Shown piece by piece: positions 19,264-27,858 of a DNA stretch of 64,000 nt. The notes beneath the pieces are model-generated. The model was not told where the DNA came from. It did no database searches and saw only the letters and a program-made list of their open reading frames with translations. The stretch's first letter is position 1. Every line of letters begins with the position of its first letter. The position numbers were made by a program, and so were the translations under genes. Source of the stretch: Acidovorax sp. NCPPB 4044 (GTDB lineage: Bacteria; Pseudomonadota; Gammaproteobacteria; Burkholderiales; Burkholderiaceae_C); NCBI RefSeq assembly GCF_028069655.1, contig NZ_JAMCOS010000001.1, positions 2,448,001 through 2,512,000 of the forward strand. Direction: 5' to 3'.

Positions 19264-20187
19264 ATGCAAACACCTTCGGTTTCCTTATCCAGCGCACCAC
19301 GCCTGCCTGCAGGAGTCGTGCTGGCACTCGCGGCCTGCTACGTCATCTGGGGCTCCACATACCTTGCCATCCGCGTGGCACTCGTGAGCCTGCCGCCGTT
19401 CTTTCAGATGGGCTCCCGCTTTCTGGTCGCAGGCGGTCTGCTCGCCGTGTGGGTGCTGTGGCGCAAGCGCAGCGCCGGTGTCGTCAGCGTTCTTCCCACA
19501 GCCATGCAATGGCGCAATGCACTGGTCGTGGGCACCCTGATGCTCGGGGGAGGCATGGGCCTCATCGCCACCGCCAGCGTGCACATCGGCTCCGGCCTCA
19601 TCGCGACCTGCGTGGCCGTGGTTCCGCTGATGATCACGGGATGGGGCCTGCTGTGGGGGCGGCGTCCCGGACGGCTGGATCTGGCAGGCATGGGCATCGG
19701 GGCCTTGGGGGTGCTGATGCTGGTGCGTGGCGAGAGCTTTTCTGCATCGCCGGCCAGCATCGGCTGCGCGCTGGCGGCCACTGCGTGCTGGTCCCTGGGT
19801 TCCGTGCTGTCGACCACGCGCATGCCGCTCGCACCGGGCCCGATCGGCTTCGCGAGCGAGATGCTGTGCGGTGGTGCCGTACTCCTGGCCATCTCTCTCG
19901 GCATCGGCGAGCAACCCGCGTGGCCGCCGCAGCCTGCGGCCGTCGCCGCATGGCTCTATCTGGTGGTGTTCGGTTCGTTGATCGGCTTCAGCGCCTACCT
20001 CTATCTGCTGGCCCATGCGAGTCCCGCCCTGGCGTCCAGCTACGCCTTCGTGAATCCCGCAGTGGCATTGGCCCTCGGAAGCGTGGCGGCAGGAGAAGCC
20101 GTCACCACGCAGGAAGGATGGGCCTGCGGAGTGATCCTGCTGGCGGTGGCCATGATCCTTGCGCAAAATCGGCGCCGCCGCGGCTGA
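19264..20187 (+). CDS. EamA-family exporter, YedA-like
   Basis: 307 residues from the ATG at 19264; a TTG at 19246 gives six more residues. Ten hydrophobic helices in two EamA repeats; the start LALAACYVIWGSTYLAIRVALVSLPPFF matches the YedA branch. It is probably an inner-membrane drug or metabolite exporter. It is divergent from the Lrp-type regulator, which probably controls it. A bidirectional terminator-like hairpin follows. Confidence 0.87.
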   Translation: MQTPSVSLSSAPRLPAGVVLALAACYVIWGSTYLAIRVALVSLPPFFQMGSRFLVAGGLLAVWVLWRKRSAGVVSVLPTAMQWRNALVVGTLMLGGGMGLIATASVHIGSGLIATCVAVVPLMITGWGLLWGRRPGRLDLAGMGIGALGVLMLVRGESFSASPASIGCALAATACWSLGSVLSTTRMPLAPGPIGFASEMLCGGAVLLAISLGIGEQPAWPPQPAAVAAWLYLVVFGSLIGFSAYLYLLAHASPALASSYAFVNPAVALALGSVAAGEAVTTQEGWACGVILLAVAMILAQNRRRRG

Positions 20188-20244
20188 GTTCCGCACCTCG
20201 AAACGCAAGGGGCGGCAGAGCAGCCGGGTCGCAACAACTGGAGG

Positions 20245-20282
20245 CAAAAAAACGCGGCTTTCCCTTGGAAAGGCGTTTTTTT
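20245..20282 (+). terminator. Rho-independent terminator after the YedA-like gene
   Basis: The hairpin is built from AAAAAACGC/GCGTTTTTT outer arms and a CTTTCC/GGAAAG inner stem, with a T-run on the plus strand and an A-run that makes it work in both directions. Confidence 0.85.
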
Positions 20283-20362
20283 GCCATTAGCATTCGGCGA
20301 GCCGGCGGAAGCGCAGATTTTCGCTGGCGACCGCTATCTCACTCCCAACAAGGAAAACCAAC

Positions 20363-20668
20363 ATGGCAACTGCAAAGAAAGCTCCGGCTGCCGACAAGGC
20401 CGCGGCGCCCGCCAAGAAGCGCACGCCCAATGCCGCCTTCATGAAGGCCCTGACGCCCAGCCCCGCGCTGGCCGCCGTGGTGGGCTCTGACCCGCTGCCC
20501 CGCACGGAGATCATCAGCAAGCTGTGGACCTACATCAAAGCCAACAACCTGCAGGACTCCGCCAACAAGCGCATGATCAACGCCGACGCGAAGCTCAAGG
20601 AAGTGTTCGGCAAGCCCCAAGTCTCGATGTTCGAGATGGCCGGCCTGATCGGCAAGCACGTGAAGTGA
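20363..20668 (+). CDS. SWIB/MDM2-domain protein
   Basis: 101 residues. The first ~25 are Ala/Lys-rich (KKAPAADKAAAPAKKR), like histone H1-type tails. The remainder is a SWIB domain: SPALAAVVGSDPLPRTEIISKLWTYIKANNLQDSANKRMINADAKLKEVF. In eukaryotes SWIB occurs in chromatin remodelers; stand-alone bacterial versions are known in chlamydiae and many betaproteobacteria, with unclear role. A basic tail plus SWIB suggests nucleoid binding (inference). It has its own terminator and is probably monocistronic. Confidence 0.9.
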   Translation: MATAKKAPAADKAAAPAKKRTPNAAFMKALTPSPALAAVVGSDPLPRTEIISKLWTYIKANNLQDSANKRMINADAKLKEVFGKPQVSMFEMAGLIGKHVK

Positions 20669-20722
20669 AGCCCCAGGGCATCGATCGCTGATGGCCGGCC
20701 CGACCGGCCTGCAGCACTGAAG

Positions 20723-20750
20723 AAAGCCGGCACATGCCGGCTTTTTTCTT
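20723..20750 (+). terminator. Rho-independent terminator after the SWIB gene
   Basis: AAAGCCGGC/GCCGGCTTT stem with a 4-base loop and TTTTTTCTT tail. Confidence 0.9.
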
Positions 20751-20916
20751 GGGCGGGCTTTTCTCCGGAGCACAGGCAGCCCGCGGCCGTCGTCAAGCCG
20801 CAGGGCAATGCCATGGACGAGCCCCGGCCTTTATCGCGAATGATTCGCGTCTGCCATATCATGCCCGGGCCGCCAGGCAACCCATCCTTTCCGTGAACCT
20901 ACAAGAGACCGCCCGT

Positions 20917-21972
20917 ATGCGCATCCGCTTTCTGAATCTCATCGTGTCCGCCGGCCTGCTGGCCGCGGCCGCCGGCACCGTGTCTGCACAGGAACAGGTC
21001 GTGAACCTGTATTCCGCCCGCCACTACGCTACCGACGAGGCGCTCTACACGGGATTCACGCAGGCCACCGGCATCAAGATCAACCGCGTGGACGCGGACG
21101 ACGCCGGCATCATGGCGCGCCTGAAGGCCGAGGGCACGGCATCGCCGGCCGACGTGATCCTGCTCGTGGATGCCGCCCGCCTCTACCGCGGCGAAGCCGA
21201 CGGCCTGTTCCTGCCCATCAAGTCCAAGGTACTGGAGGATGCGATTCCCGCCAACCTGCATGCCAAGCCCACCGCCGACGGCGGCATCACGTGGTTCGGC
21301 CTGTCCACCCGCGCCCGTGTGATCGTCTACAACAAGGCCAAGGTGAACAAGGACGACGTGGACACCTACGAAGAATTGGGCGACCCGAAGAACAAGGGCA
21401 AGATCTGCATCCGCTCGGGCTCGCACCCCTACAACCTGAGCCTGTTCGGCGCGGTGACCGAGCACCTGGGCGAGCAGAAGGCCGAAGCGTGGCTCAAGGG
21501 CGTGGTGGCCAACCTGGCGCGCGCGCCGAAGGGCGGTGACACCGACCAGATCCGCGCCGTGGCGGCCGGCGAATGCGATATCGCGGTGACCAACAGCTAC
21601 TACCTGGCCCGCATCCTGCGCTCCGACAAGCCGGAGGACAAGGACGTGGCGAGCAAGGTCGCGGTGGTGTTCCCCAACCAGCAATCGTGGGGCACGCACC
21701 TGAACATCGCCGGCGGCGCGGTGGCCCGCCACACCAAGAACCAGGCCAACGCCGTCAAGTTCCTCGAGTATCTGGCCAGCCCCGTGGCGCAGAACTACTT
21801 CGCCAACGGCAACAACGAATGGCCCGCCGCCAAGGGCGTGACGTCGGACAATCCGGCGCTGCGCAGCATGACGGGTGGCCAGCCCTTCAAGAGCGAGACG
21901 ATCCCGATCAGCGCCGTGGGCGAACACATGCCCAAGGTGCAGCAGATGCTGGACCGCGTGGGCTTCAAGTAA
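20917..21972 (+). CDS. Iron(III) ABC transporter substrate-binding protein (FutA-like)
   Basis: 351 residues from the ATG at 20917. A Sec signal peptide covers residues 1-24 (MRIRFLNLIVSAGLLAAAAG, cleavage near VSAQE). The mature start VVNLYSARHYATDEALY and the later NSYYLARIL contain the clustered tyrosines that bind iron in FutA/FbpA proteins. The protein would capture ferric iron in the periplasm. No permease or ATPase gene is adjacent, so its membrane partners must lie elsewhere. Confidence 0.88.
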   Translation: MRIRFLNLIVSAGLLAAAAGTVSAQEQVVNLYSARHYATDEALYTGFTQATGIKINRVDADDAGIMARLKAEGTASPADVILLVDAARLYRGEADGLFLPIKSKVLEDAIPANLHAKPTADGGITWFGLSTRARVIVYNKAKVNKDDVDTYEELGDPKNKGKICIRSGSHPYNLSLFGAVTEHLGEQKAEAWLKGVVANLARAPKGGDTDQIRAVAAGECDIAVTNSYYLARILRSDKPEDKDVASKVAVVFPNQQSWGTHLNIAGGAVARHTKNQANAVKFLEYLASPVAQNYFANGNNEWPAAKGVTSDNPALRSMTGGQPFKSETIPISAVGEHMPKVQQMLDRVGFK

Positions 21973-22044
21973 GCACTGCACGGCAGCAGGCAGGCGGGCC
22001 AGCGCGCTGAAACGCTGCACCGCCCTGCCCTCACGCCTGAGAAA

Positions 22045-22066
22045 AAAAGCCCGGCTTGCCGGGCTT
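22045..22066. terminator. Hairpin after the iron-binding protein gene
   Basis: AAAGCCCGGC/GCCGGGCTTT with a two-base loop. The plus strand continues TTTGG only, whereas the minus strand has a seven-T run, so the stronger termination signal faces the opposite direction. Confidence 0.5.
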
Positions 22067-22101
22067 TGGTGCCTCTGGCCGCGAGAGTTCTTCCGCGATA
22101 A

Positions 22102-22117
22102 TTGACGTTTACGTCAA
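22102..22117. promoter_or_regulatory. Operator-like dyad upstream of the HSD10-type gene
   Basis: TTGACGTTTACGTCAA: 7-bp perfect arms around TT, 26 bases before the ATG at 22143. It resembles operators described for branched-chain acyl-CoA regulators (LiuR type) in proteobacteria; that identification is tentative. Confidence 0.5.
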
Positions 22118-22142
22118 CGTCACACATCAAGGGGACAGTTCC

Positions 22143-22901
<759 letters not shown>

Positions 22902-22961
22902 AGGCGGCCCGGGCAGGGTGCGTCCACTCCCCTGCCCTGCTTCTTCCCAGGCTCCGCAGCG

Positions 22962-23867
22962 CTAGGCGTTTTCGCGCAGCTGAGCGCGCAGGCGTTCGCC
23001 GATCTCGGGGCGCTCGCCGAAGGGATCGGGCGGGTTGCGCACGGCCACGATGCTCTCCATGCGGCTGTGCACGTTGCCCAGCGCCTGCGGGTGGCTGAAG
23101 AGATAGAAGCGGTTGGCGGCGATGCCGTCGAACACCATCTGCGCCACTTCGGTGGCCGTCACCTTGCCGCTGCCTACCGCCTTGTCGGTCATGGCCTGGC
23201 CGATGAGCTGGCTGCGCGTGGGCGCCGACGCGGGCGCATCGGGGCGGTTGCGCTCGCTGCGGCCGATGCCCGTGGGCACGAAATACGGGCACAGCACGCT
23301 CGCGCCGATCTGGTCGGTCACCAGCGCCAGGTCCTGGAACAGCGTTTCGGTGAGGCTCACCACCGCATGCTTGCTCACGTTGTAGATGCCCATGTTGGGC
23401 GGCGTGAGCAGGCCCGCCATGCTCGCGGTGTTGACGATGTGGCCGCGCCATGCGGGGTCCTGCCGGGCGGCGTCCAGCATCATCGGCGTGAAGAGGCGCA
23501 CGCCGTGCACCACGCCCATGAGGTTCACGCCGAGCACCCAGTTCCAGTCGGCCACCGAGTTTTCCCAGACGAGCCCGCCCGCGCCCACGCCGGCGTTGTT
23601 GAAGACGAAGTGCGGCGCGCCGAAGCGTTCGCGCACGTCGGCCGCCAGGCGCTCCATCTCGGCGGCGTCGGAGACGTCCACGCGGCGCGCCAGCACGTCG
23701 GCACCGGCCGCGCGCATCTCGGCCTCGGCCTGGTCCAGCGCGTCCTGCTGGACATCGACCAGTACGAGGCGCATGCCGCGCCGCGCGCCGATGCGGGCGC
23801 ATTCGAGCCCGAATCCCGATCCTGCGCCGGTCAGCACGGCAGTCTTGCCCTGGAAGTCTTCGATCAT
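22962..23867 (-). CDS. SDR-family oxidoreductase
   Basis: 301 residues. The N-terminal TGAGSGFGLECARIGA is the classical SDR cofactor loop; FNNAGVGAGG and the YNVSKHA active-site Tyr/Lys follow. The C-terminal ~60 residues (FYLFSHPQALGNVHSRMESIV) are longer than in short SDRs. The acidic residue after beta-2 (VLVDVQQ) suggests NAD preference. The substrate is unknown. Its ATG overlaps the GST stop by 4 bases, making it the last gene of the run. Confidence 0.87.
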   Translation of the reverse strand: MIEDFQGKTAVLTGAGSGFGLECARIGARRGMRLVLVDVQQDALDQAEAEMRAAGADVLARRVDVSDAAEMERLAADVRERFGAPHFVFNNAGVGAGGLVWENSVADWNWVLGVNLMGVVHGVRLFTPMMLDAARQDPAWRGHIVNTASMAGLLTPPNMGIYNVSKHAVVSLTETLFQDLALVTDQIGASVLCPYFVPTGIGRSERNRPDAPASAPTRSQLIGQAMTDKAVGSGKVTATEVAQMVFDGIAANRFYLFSHPQALGNVHSRMESIVAVRNPPDPFGERPEIGERLRAQLRENA

Positions 23868-24817
23868 GGTGCGGGGGCCTCCAACGGGGTGAGGGTGTAG
23901 CCGATGCGCGGGAAGTGCACGTGCAGCGCGCCTGCGCGCGGATCGGTGCGGGCGAGCGTGTAGCGCGTGCGCGTGGCGGCCACGAGCAGGCCCTCGGTGG
24001 GCTCGGTGCCGAAGCTCTCGGCCGCGATCGCGACGCGCGAGCCCAGGGGGATGCCGTGCTCGTCCTGGAACACGTCGTCCACCAGCGGCAGCGGCTCGGC
24101 GTTGGCGGCCACGGTGATCGCGTCCTGCGCGCTGAATTTCTCCAGCCGGCCGTGGCCGATGGCCGCGAGGCGGTCCATCCACTCCAGCACGGCGGGCGTC
24201 GGCTTGAAGATGTCGGCCATCACGGGCACGCACTGCCGCGTGAACCAGAGCGGGTGGTAGGCCGCGAAATCGGCCACGCAGGGCTCGGCGCCGAAGAGGT
24301 ATTCGTGCTCCTCGACCATGTGGGCGATGCGGCGCAGATAGGAGCGGTAGGCGGCCGTGGCGTCGTGCGGGCGCAGGCGGTTCATGCCGGCGCTCATCGC
24401 ACGCCGGTCGGCGCCGAAGGCCTGCGCGGCCGTGGGCGGTAGGTTGGCGAAGAGCGCCGCGGCACCGGCAGGCTGCAGGTTGTAGGCCATCGCGGCCCAG
24501 AAAAGCGTGGTGTCGGACCACTGGGAGAACACCCGCACCACGCCCTTCAGGGCCGGCGGATACAGCACCGGTTCGGGCTGCAGGTGCTCCAGCACGTCGC
24601 AGATGAGCGCCGTGTCGCAGTACACGTCGGCACCGATCTGCAGGAACGGCGTGCGCCGGTAGCCGCCCGTGAGCGCGACCACGTCGGGCTTGGGCGCAAT
24701 GCTGGGCACGATCACCGATTTCCAGGCGATCTGCTTGAAGCCGAGCGCGAGGCGGATCTTTTCCGAGAACGGCGAGGACGGGTAGTGGTGCAGGATGGGT
24801 TCGGGCGACGTGGCCAT
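23864..24817 (-). CDS. Glutathione S-transferase family protein
   Basis: 317 residues from the ATG at 24817. A thioredoxin-like N-terminal GST domain (LHHYPSSPFSEKIRLALGFKQIAWKSVIVP; Ser in the usual active-site position, then GGYRRTPFLQIGADVYCDTALICDVLE) is followed by an all-helical GST-C domain. About 80 further residues past the usual GST end (EPTEGLLVAATRTRYTLART) form an extra domain. The substrate is unknown. It lies 34 bases after the acetyltransferase gene and overlaps the SDR gene. Confidence 0.85.
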   Translation of the reverse strand: MATSPEPILHHYPSSPFSEKIRLALGFKQIAWKSVIVPSIAPKPDVVALTGGYRRTPFLQIGADVYCDTALICDVLEHLQPEPVLYPPALKGVVRVFSQWSDTTLFWAAMAYNLQPAGAAALFANLPPTAAQAFGADRRAMSAGMNRLRPHDATAAYRSYLRRIAHMVEEHEYLFGAEPCVADFAAYHPLWFTRQCVPVMADIFKPTPAVLEWMDRLAAIGHGRLEKFSAQDAITVAANAEPLPLVDDVFQDEHGIPLGSRVAIAAESFGTEPTEGLLVAATRTRYTLARTDPRAGALHVHFPRIGYTLTPLEAPAP

Positions 24818-24851
24818 GGCATCTCCTGGTGCGACAAGGGGCAGGCGGACA

Positions 24852-25325
24852 CTATGCCGGCCGGGGCGGCGGTGTCCACAGCATCTCCACGTGGGGGATG
24901 CCGTCTTCGAGGTATTCGGGCGACACGGTGGCAAAGCCTGCTTCGCCGTAGAAACGCTGCAGGTGGGCCTGCGCGCTGATGCGCACCGGCTGCCCCGGCC
25001 AGGTGGCGGCGCAGCGCGCCAGCCCCTCGGCCACCAGCGCGCGGCCGGCGCCGGTGCCGCGCGCCTCGGGCGCCGTCACCACCCGGCCGATGGCGGGCTC
25101 GGCGTACTTCACGCCGGGGTGCACCGCGCGCAGGTAGGCCAGCAGTCGGCCCGCGCCGTCGCGCCCCAATAGGTGCCACGACGACGCATCGGCCGCGTCG
25201 GGGTCCTGGTAGGGGCCCTGCTCCAGGATGAACACCCGGCAGCGCAGCGCGAGCGCGTCGTGCAGGGCGTGCACGCCCAAGTCCTCGAAGCGGGACCACT
25301 GCCAGCGCAGGTCGGCCGCGGGCAT
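24852..25325 (-). CDS. GNAT-family acetyltransferase, ElaA-like
   Basis: 157 residues. The N-terminus LHDALALRCRVFILEQGPYQDPDAADASSWHLLGRD closely follows the ElaA pattern, and the acetyl-CoA site is IGRVVTAPEARGTGAGRALV. Its start shares one base with the stop of the CurA-like gene (TGATG), implying coupling. The acceptor substrate is unknown. Confidence 0.85.
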   Translation of the reverse strand: MPAADLRWQWSRFEDLGVHALHDALALRCRVFILEQGPYQDPDAADASSWHLLGRDGAGRLLAYLRAVHPGVKYAEPAIGRVVTAPEARGTGAGRALVAEGLARCAATWPGQPVRISAQAHLQRFYGEAGFATVSPEYLEDGIPHVEMLWTPPPRPA

Positions 25326-26341
25326 CAGGCGAGCTTGACCAGCTGCTTGCCGAAGTTCTTGCCCTTCAGCAGGCCCAGGAAGGCCTCGGGCGCGGCGGCC
25401 AGGCCCTCCGCCACCGTCTCGCGCGGGCGCAGCTTGCCGCCGGCGACCAGGCCGCCCAGTTCCTTGAGCGCCTCGGGCCAGATCTCCATGTGCTCGCTCA
25501 CGATGAAGCCCTGCACCTTCATGCGGTTGACCAGGATGAGGGCCGGGTTCTGCAGCGGGAGCGGCTGGCCGTCGTAGCCGGCGATCATTCCGCAGACGGC
25601 CACGCGCGCGAAGGCGTTGGCGCGCAGCAGCACCGCGTCGAGGATGTAGCCGCCCACGTTCTCGAAATAGCCGTCGATGCCGTTCGGGCAGGCTTCCTTC
25701 AGGGCCTTGGACATGGCCTTGAGGTCGCCGTGCTCGCGGTGGTCGATGCAGGCGTCGAAGCCCAGCTCTTCGGTCACGTAGCGGCATTTGTCCGGCCCGC
25801 CCGCGATGCCGACCACGCGGCAGCCGCGCGCCTTGGCGAGCGCGCCGAACGCACTGCCCACGGCCCCCGAGGCGGCGCTCACCACCACCGTCTCGCCGGC
25901 CTTCGGCTCGATGATCTTCACGAGGCCGTACCACGCCGTCACGCCCGGCATGCCCACGGCGCCGAGGTAGTGCGACAGCGGCACGTGCGTGGTGTCCACC
26001 TTGCGCAGCATGCCGGGGGTGTTGCCGTCCACCACGCTGTATTCCTGCCAGCCGCCCATGCCGACCACCTTGTCGCCCACGGCGAACCTGGGGTGCCGGC
26101 TCTCGGCCACCTCGCCCACCGTGCCGCCGATCATGACCTCGCCCAGCGGCTGGGACGCCGCATAGCTCTTGCTGTCGTTCATGCGGCCGCGCATGTAGGG
26201 GTCCAGGCTCAGGTAATGGTGGCGCACCAGGATCTGGCCGTCCTGCAGCGCGGGCGTGTCGGTGGCGACGAGCTTGAAGTTGCCGGCGGTGGCTTCGCCC
26301 TCGGGGCGGTTGTCGAGAACGATCTGCTGGTTGCGGGGCAT
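25325..26341 (-). CDS. NADP-dependent oxidoreductase, CurA/leukotriene-B4 dehydrogenase-like
   Basis: 338 residues of the zinc-free medium-chain reductase family. The N-terminus RNQQIVLDNRPEGEATAGNFKLV, the YLSLDPYMRGRM segment and the cofactor site VVVSAASGAVGSAFGALAKARGCRVVGIAGG identify the CurA/PTGR branch, which reduces the alpha,beta-double bond of enones and enals. In this cluster it may remove reactive lipid aldehydes or unsaturated intermediates (inference). Confidence 0.9.
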   Translation of the reverse strand: MPRNQQIVLDNRPEGEATAGNFKLVATDTPALQDGQILVRHHYLSLDPYMRGRMNDSKSYAASQPLGEVMIGGTVGEVAESRHPRFAVGDKVVGMGGWQEYSVVDGNTPGMLRKVDTTHVPLSHYLGAVGMPGVTAWYGLVKIIEPKAGETVVVSAASGAVGSAFGALAKARGCRVVGIAGGPDKCRYVTEELGFDACIDHREHGDLKAMSKALKEACPNGIDGYFENVGGYILDAVLLRANAFARVAVCGMIAGYDGQPLPLQNPALILVNRMKVQGFIVSEHMEIWPEALKELGGLVAGGKLRPRETVAEGLAAAPEAFLGLLKGKNFGKQLVKLA

Positions 26342-26382
26342 GGGGGTCTCCTTTTCAACGGCGGGATGGGTGCATCCCTCAA

Positions 26383-26431
26383 ATGCTATATTTTTAATAG
26401 CAAACTATTCAATGAATCCGGCGGCATGGAG
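26383..26431. repeat. Interspersed repeat, copy A
   Basis: On the plus strand: GCTAT (26385-26389), 7 bases, ATAGC (26397-26401), then AAACTATTCAATGAATCC and GGCGGCATGGAG. The same layout recurs at 29785, 54019 and 56047. It lies in the gap between the PaaI-type thioesterase and CurA-like genes. A second small stem-loop (GGAGC/GCTCC) follows at 26428-26444. Confidence 0.85.
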
Positions 26432-26455
26432 CATAAAACGCTCCAAACTCCGGTT

Positions 26456-26872
26456 TCAGTCGGTGGGAACGGCCGCCGCGGGCTGCGGGGGCCGTTTCAT
26501 GTACTTGAAGGTGCCGGTGGCATGGCTGCACAGGCGCCCTTCGGCGTCGTACACGCTGGCCTCGGTGAAGGCGAGCGCGGTCGTGCGGTGCAGCAGCCGG
26601 CCGCGCGCCACGAGGGGGCCGCGCGCGGCCTGCATGAAGCTCGTCTTCATCTCGACGGTGACCACGCCCATGTCGGCAGGCACGTCGCTGCGCGCCGCCG
26701 TGGCCATGGCCACGTCGATCAGCGCCATCGTGGCGCCGCCGTGCGTGACGCCGAAGGAGTTCAGGTGCTCCGCCTGCGCGGTGTAGCGCAGCTCGGACTC
26801 GCCGCCCTCCATGCGGTGCAGGGTGAAGCCGAGGTGGCTGACAAAGGGGATTTCGACGCCGAAGCTCAACAC
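26456..26872 (-). CDS. PaaI-family hotdog thioesterase
   Basis: 138 residues of a single hotdog domain. The family signature HLNSFGVTHGGATMALIDVAMATAA (active-site Asp in the long helix) is intact, followed by VTVEMKTSFMQAARGPLVARGRLLHRT. It likely hydrolyses acyl-CoA or aryl-CoA thioesters to free CoA in the beta-oxidation cluster. Confidence 0.88.
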   Translation of the reverse strand: MLSFGVEIPFVSHLGFTLHRMEGGESELRYTAQAEHLNSFGVTHGGATMALIDVAMATAARSDVPADMGVVTVEMKTSFMQAARGPLVARGRLLHRTTALAFTEASVYDAEGRLCSHATGTFKYMKRPPQPAAAVPTD

Positions 26873-26965
26873 GGGCAGGCACTCCAGTCAGGGGATGGAA
26901 GGGAAGCCGCCAGCATAGCGAACGCCCGCGTGCCGGCGCCGCGGCGCGGCCACCGCGCCGCGCGC

Positions 26966-27757
26966 TCAGCCACCCGTCACCACGCTCACGCCGCCATCGA
27001 CCGCCAGCCACTGGCCGGTGATGTGCTTGCCGGCGTCCGACGCGTAGAGCAGGCACAGGCCCTTCAGGTCCTCTTCGTCGCCCAGCCGGCGCAGCGGCGC
27101 GTGCTGGGCCATCTTTTCCTCGCCCAGCGTCTCGATCAGCACGGAGGCCATCTTGGTCTTGAAGAAGCCCGGGCAGATCGCGTTCACGTTGATGCCGTGC
27201 ACGCCCCACTCGGCCGCCAGGGCGCGCGTGAAATTGATCACCGCCCCCTTGGAGGTGTTGTAGGCGATGGTCTTCATCTCGATCGGATTGCCGCCCAGCC
27301 CCGCGATGGACGCCACGTTGATGATGCGGCCGCTGCGACGCGGGATCATGCTGTGCTTGGCGATGGCCTGCGAGAGCAGGAAGTAGCCGCGCACGTTGAG
27401 GTTCATGACCTTGTCCCACGCGGAGGCGGGGTGGTCCTCGGCCGGAGCGCCCCAGCTCGCGCCCGCGTTGTTCACGAGGATGTCCACGTCGCCCATGCGC
27501 TGCAGCGTCTCCTGCGCCAGGTGGCGGATATCGGCCTCCTGCCCGCAGTCGGCGGCGATCCAGCGCGCATCGATGCCGGCGGCCTGCAGCCTGGCGGCGG
27601 CCTCCTCCAGGTCGGCCGCCTTGCGCGAGGTCAGCATGATCTTGGCGCCGGCCTCGCCCAGGGCCTGGGCCAGTTGCAGCCCCAGGCCGCGCGAGCCGCC
27701 GGTGACGAGGGCGGTCTTGCCGGTGAGGTCGAAAAGTTGCTGGACCGTGCGGGTCAT
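26966..27757 (-). CDS. SDR-family oxidoreductase (3-oxoacyl reductase-like)
   Basis: 263 residues from the ATG at 27757. TGGSRGLGLQLAQALGEAGA and TSRKAADLEE (basic residue after beta-2, suggesting NADP), NNAGASWGAP, the YNTSKGA active site and NVNAICPGFFKTKM are present. The C-terminal GQWLAVDGGVSVVTGG is typical of FabG/RhlG-type reductases. It lies 101 bases after the acyl-CoA dehydrogenase gene. Confidence 0.9.
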   Translation of the reverse strand: MTRTVQQLFDLTGKTALVTGGSRGLGLQLAQALGEAGAKIMLTSRKAADLEEAAARLQAAGIDARWIAADCGQEADIRHLAQETLQRMGDVDILVNNAGASWGAPAEDHPASAWDKVMNLNVRGYFLLSQAIAKHSMIPRRSGRIINVASIAGLGGNPIEMKTIAYNTSKGAVINFTRALAAEWGVHGINVNAICPGFFKTKMASVLIETLGEEKMAQHAPLRRLGDEEDLKGLCLLYASDAGKHITGQWLAVDGGVSVVTGG

Positions 27758-27858
27758 GGGTTGTCTCCTGTCGGGCTTGTCAATTGCGGAAATTGTGGTG
27801 GGTGCCGGGCCGGGGGCTTGTCGCCTGCGCGATCGCTCCAGGCCACGGATCGGGTCGC

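Noticed and set aside
22045..22066. Hairpin as a minus-strand terminator
   Set aside because: The T-run favours the minus strand, but no minus-strand gene ends there; kept only as a hairpin of uncertain use.
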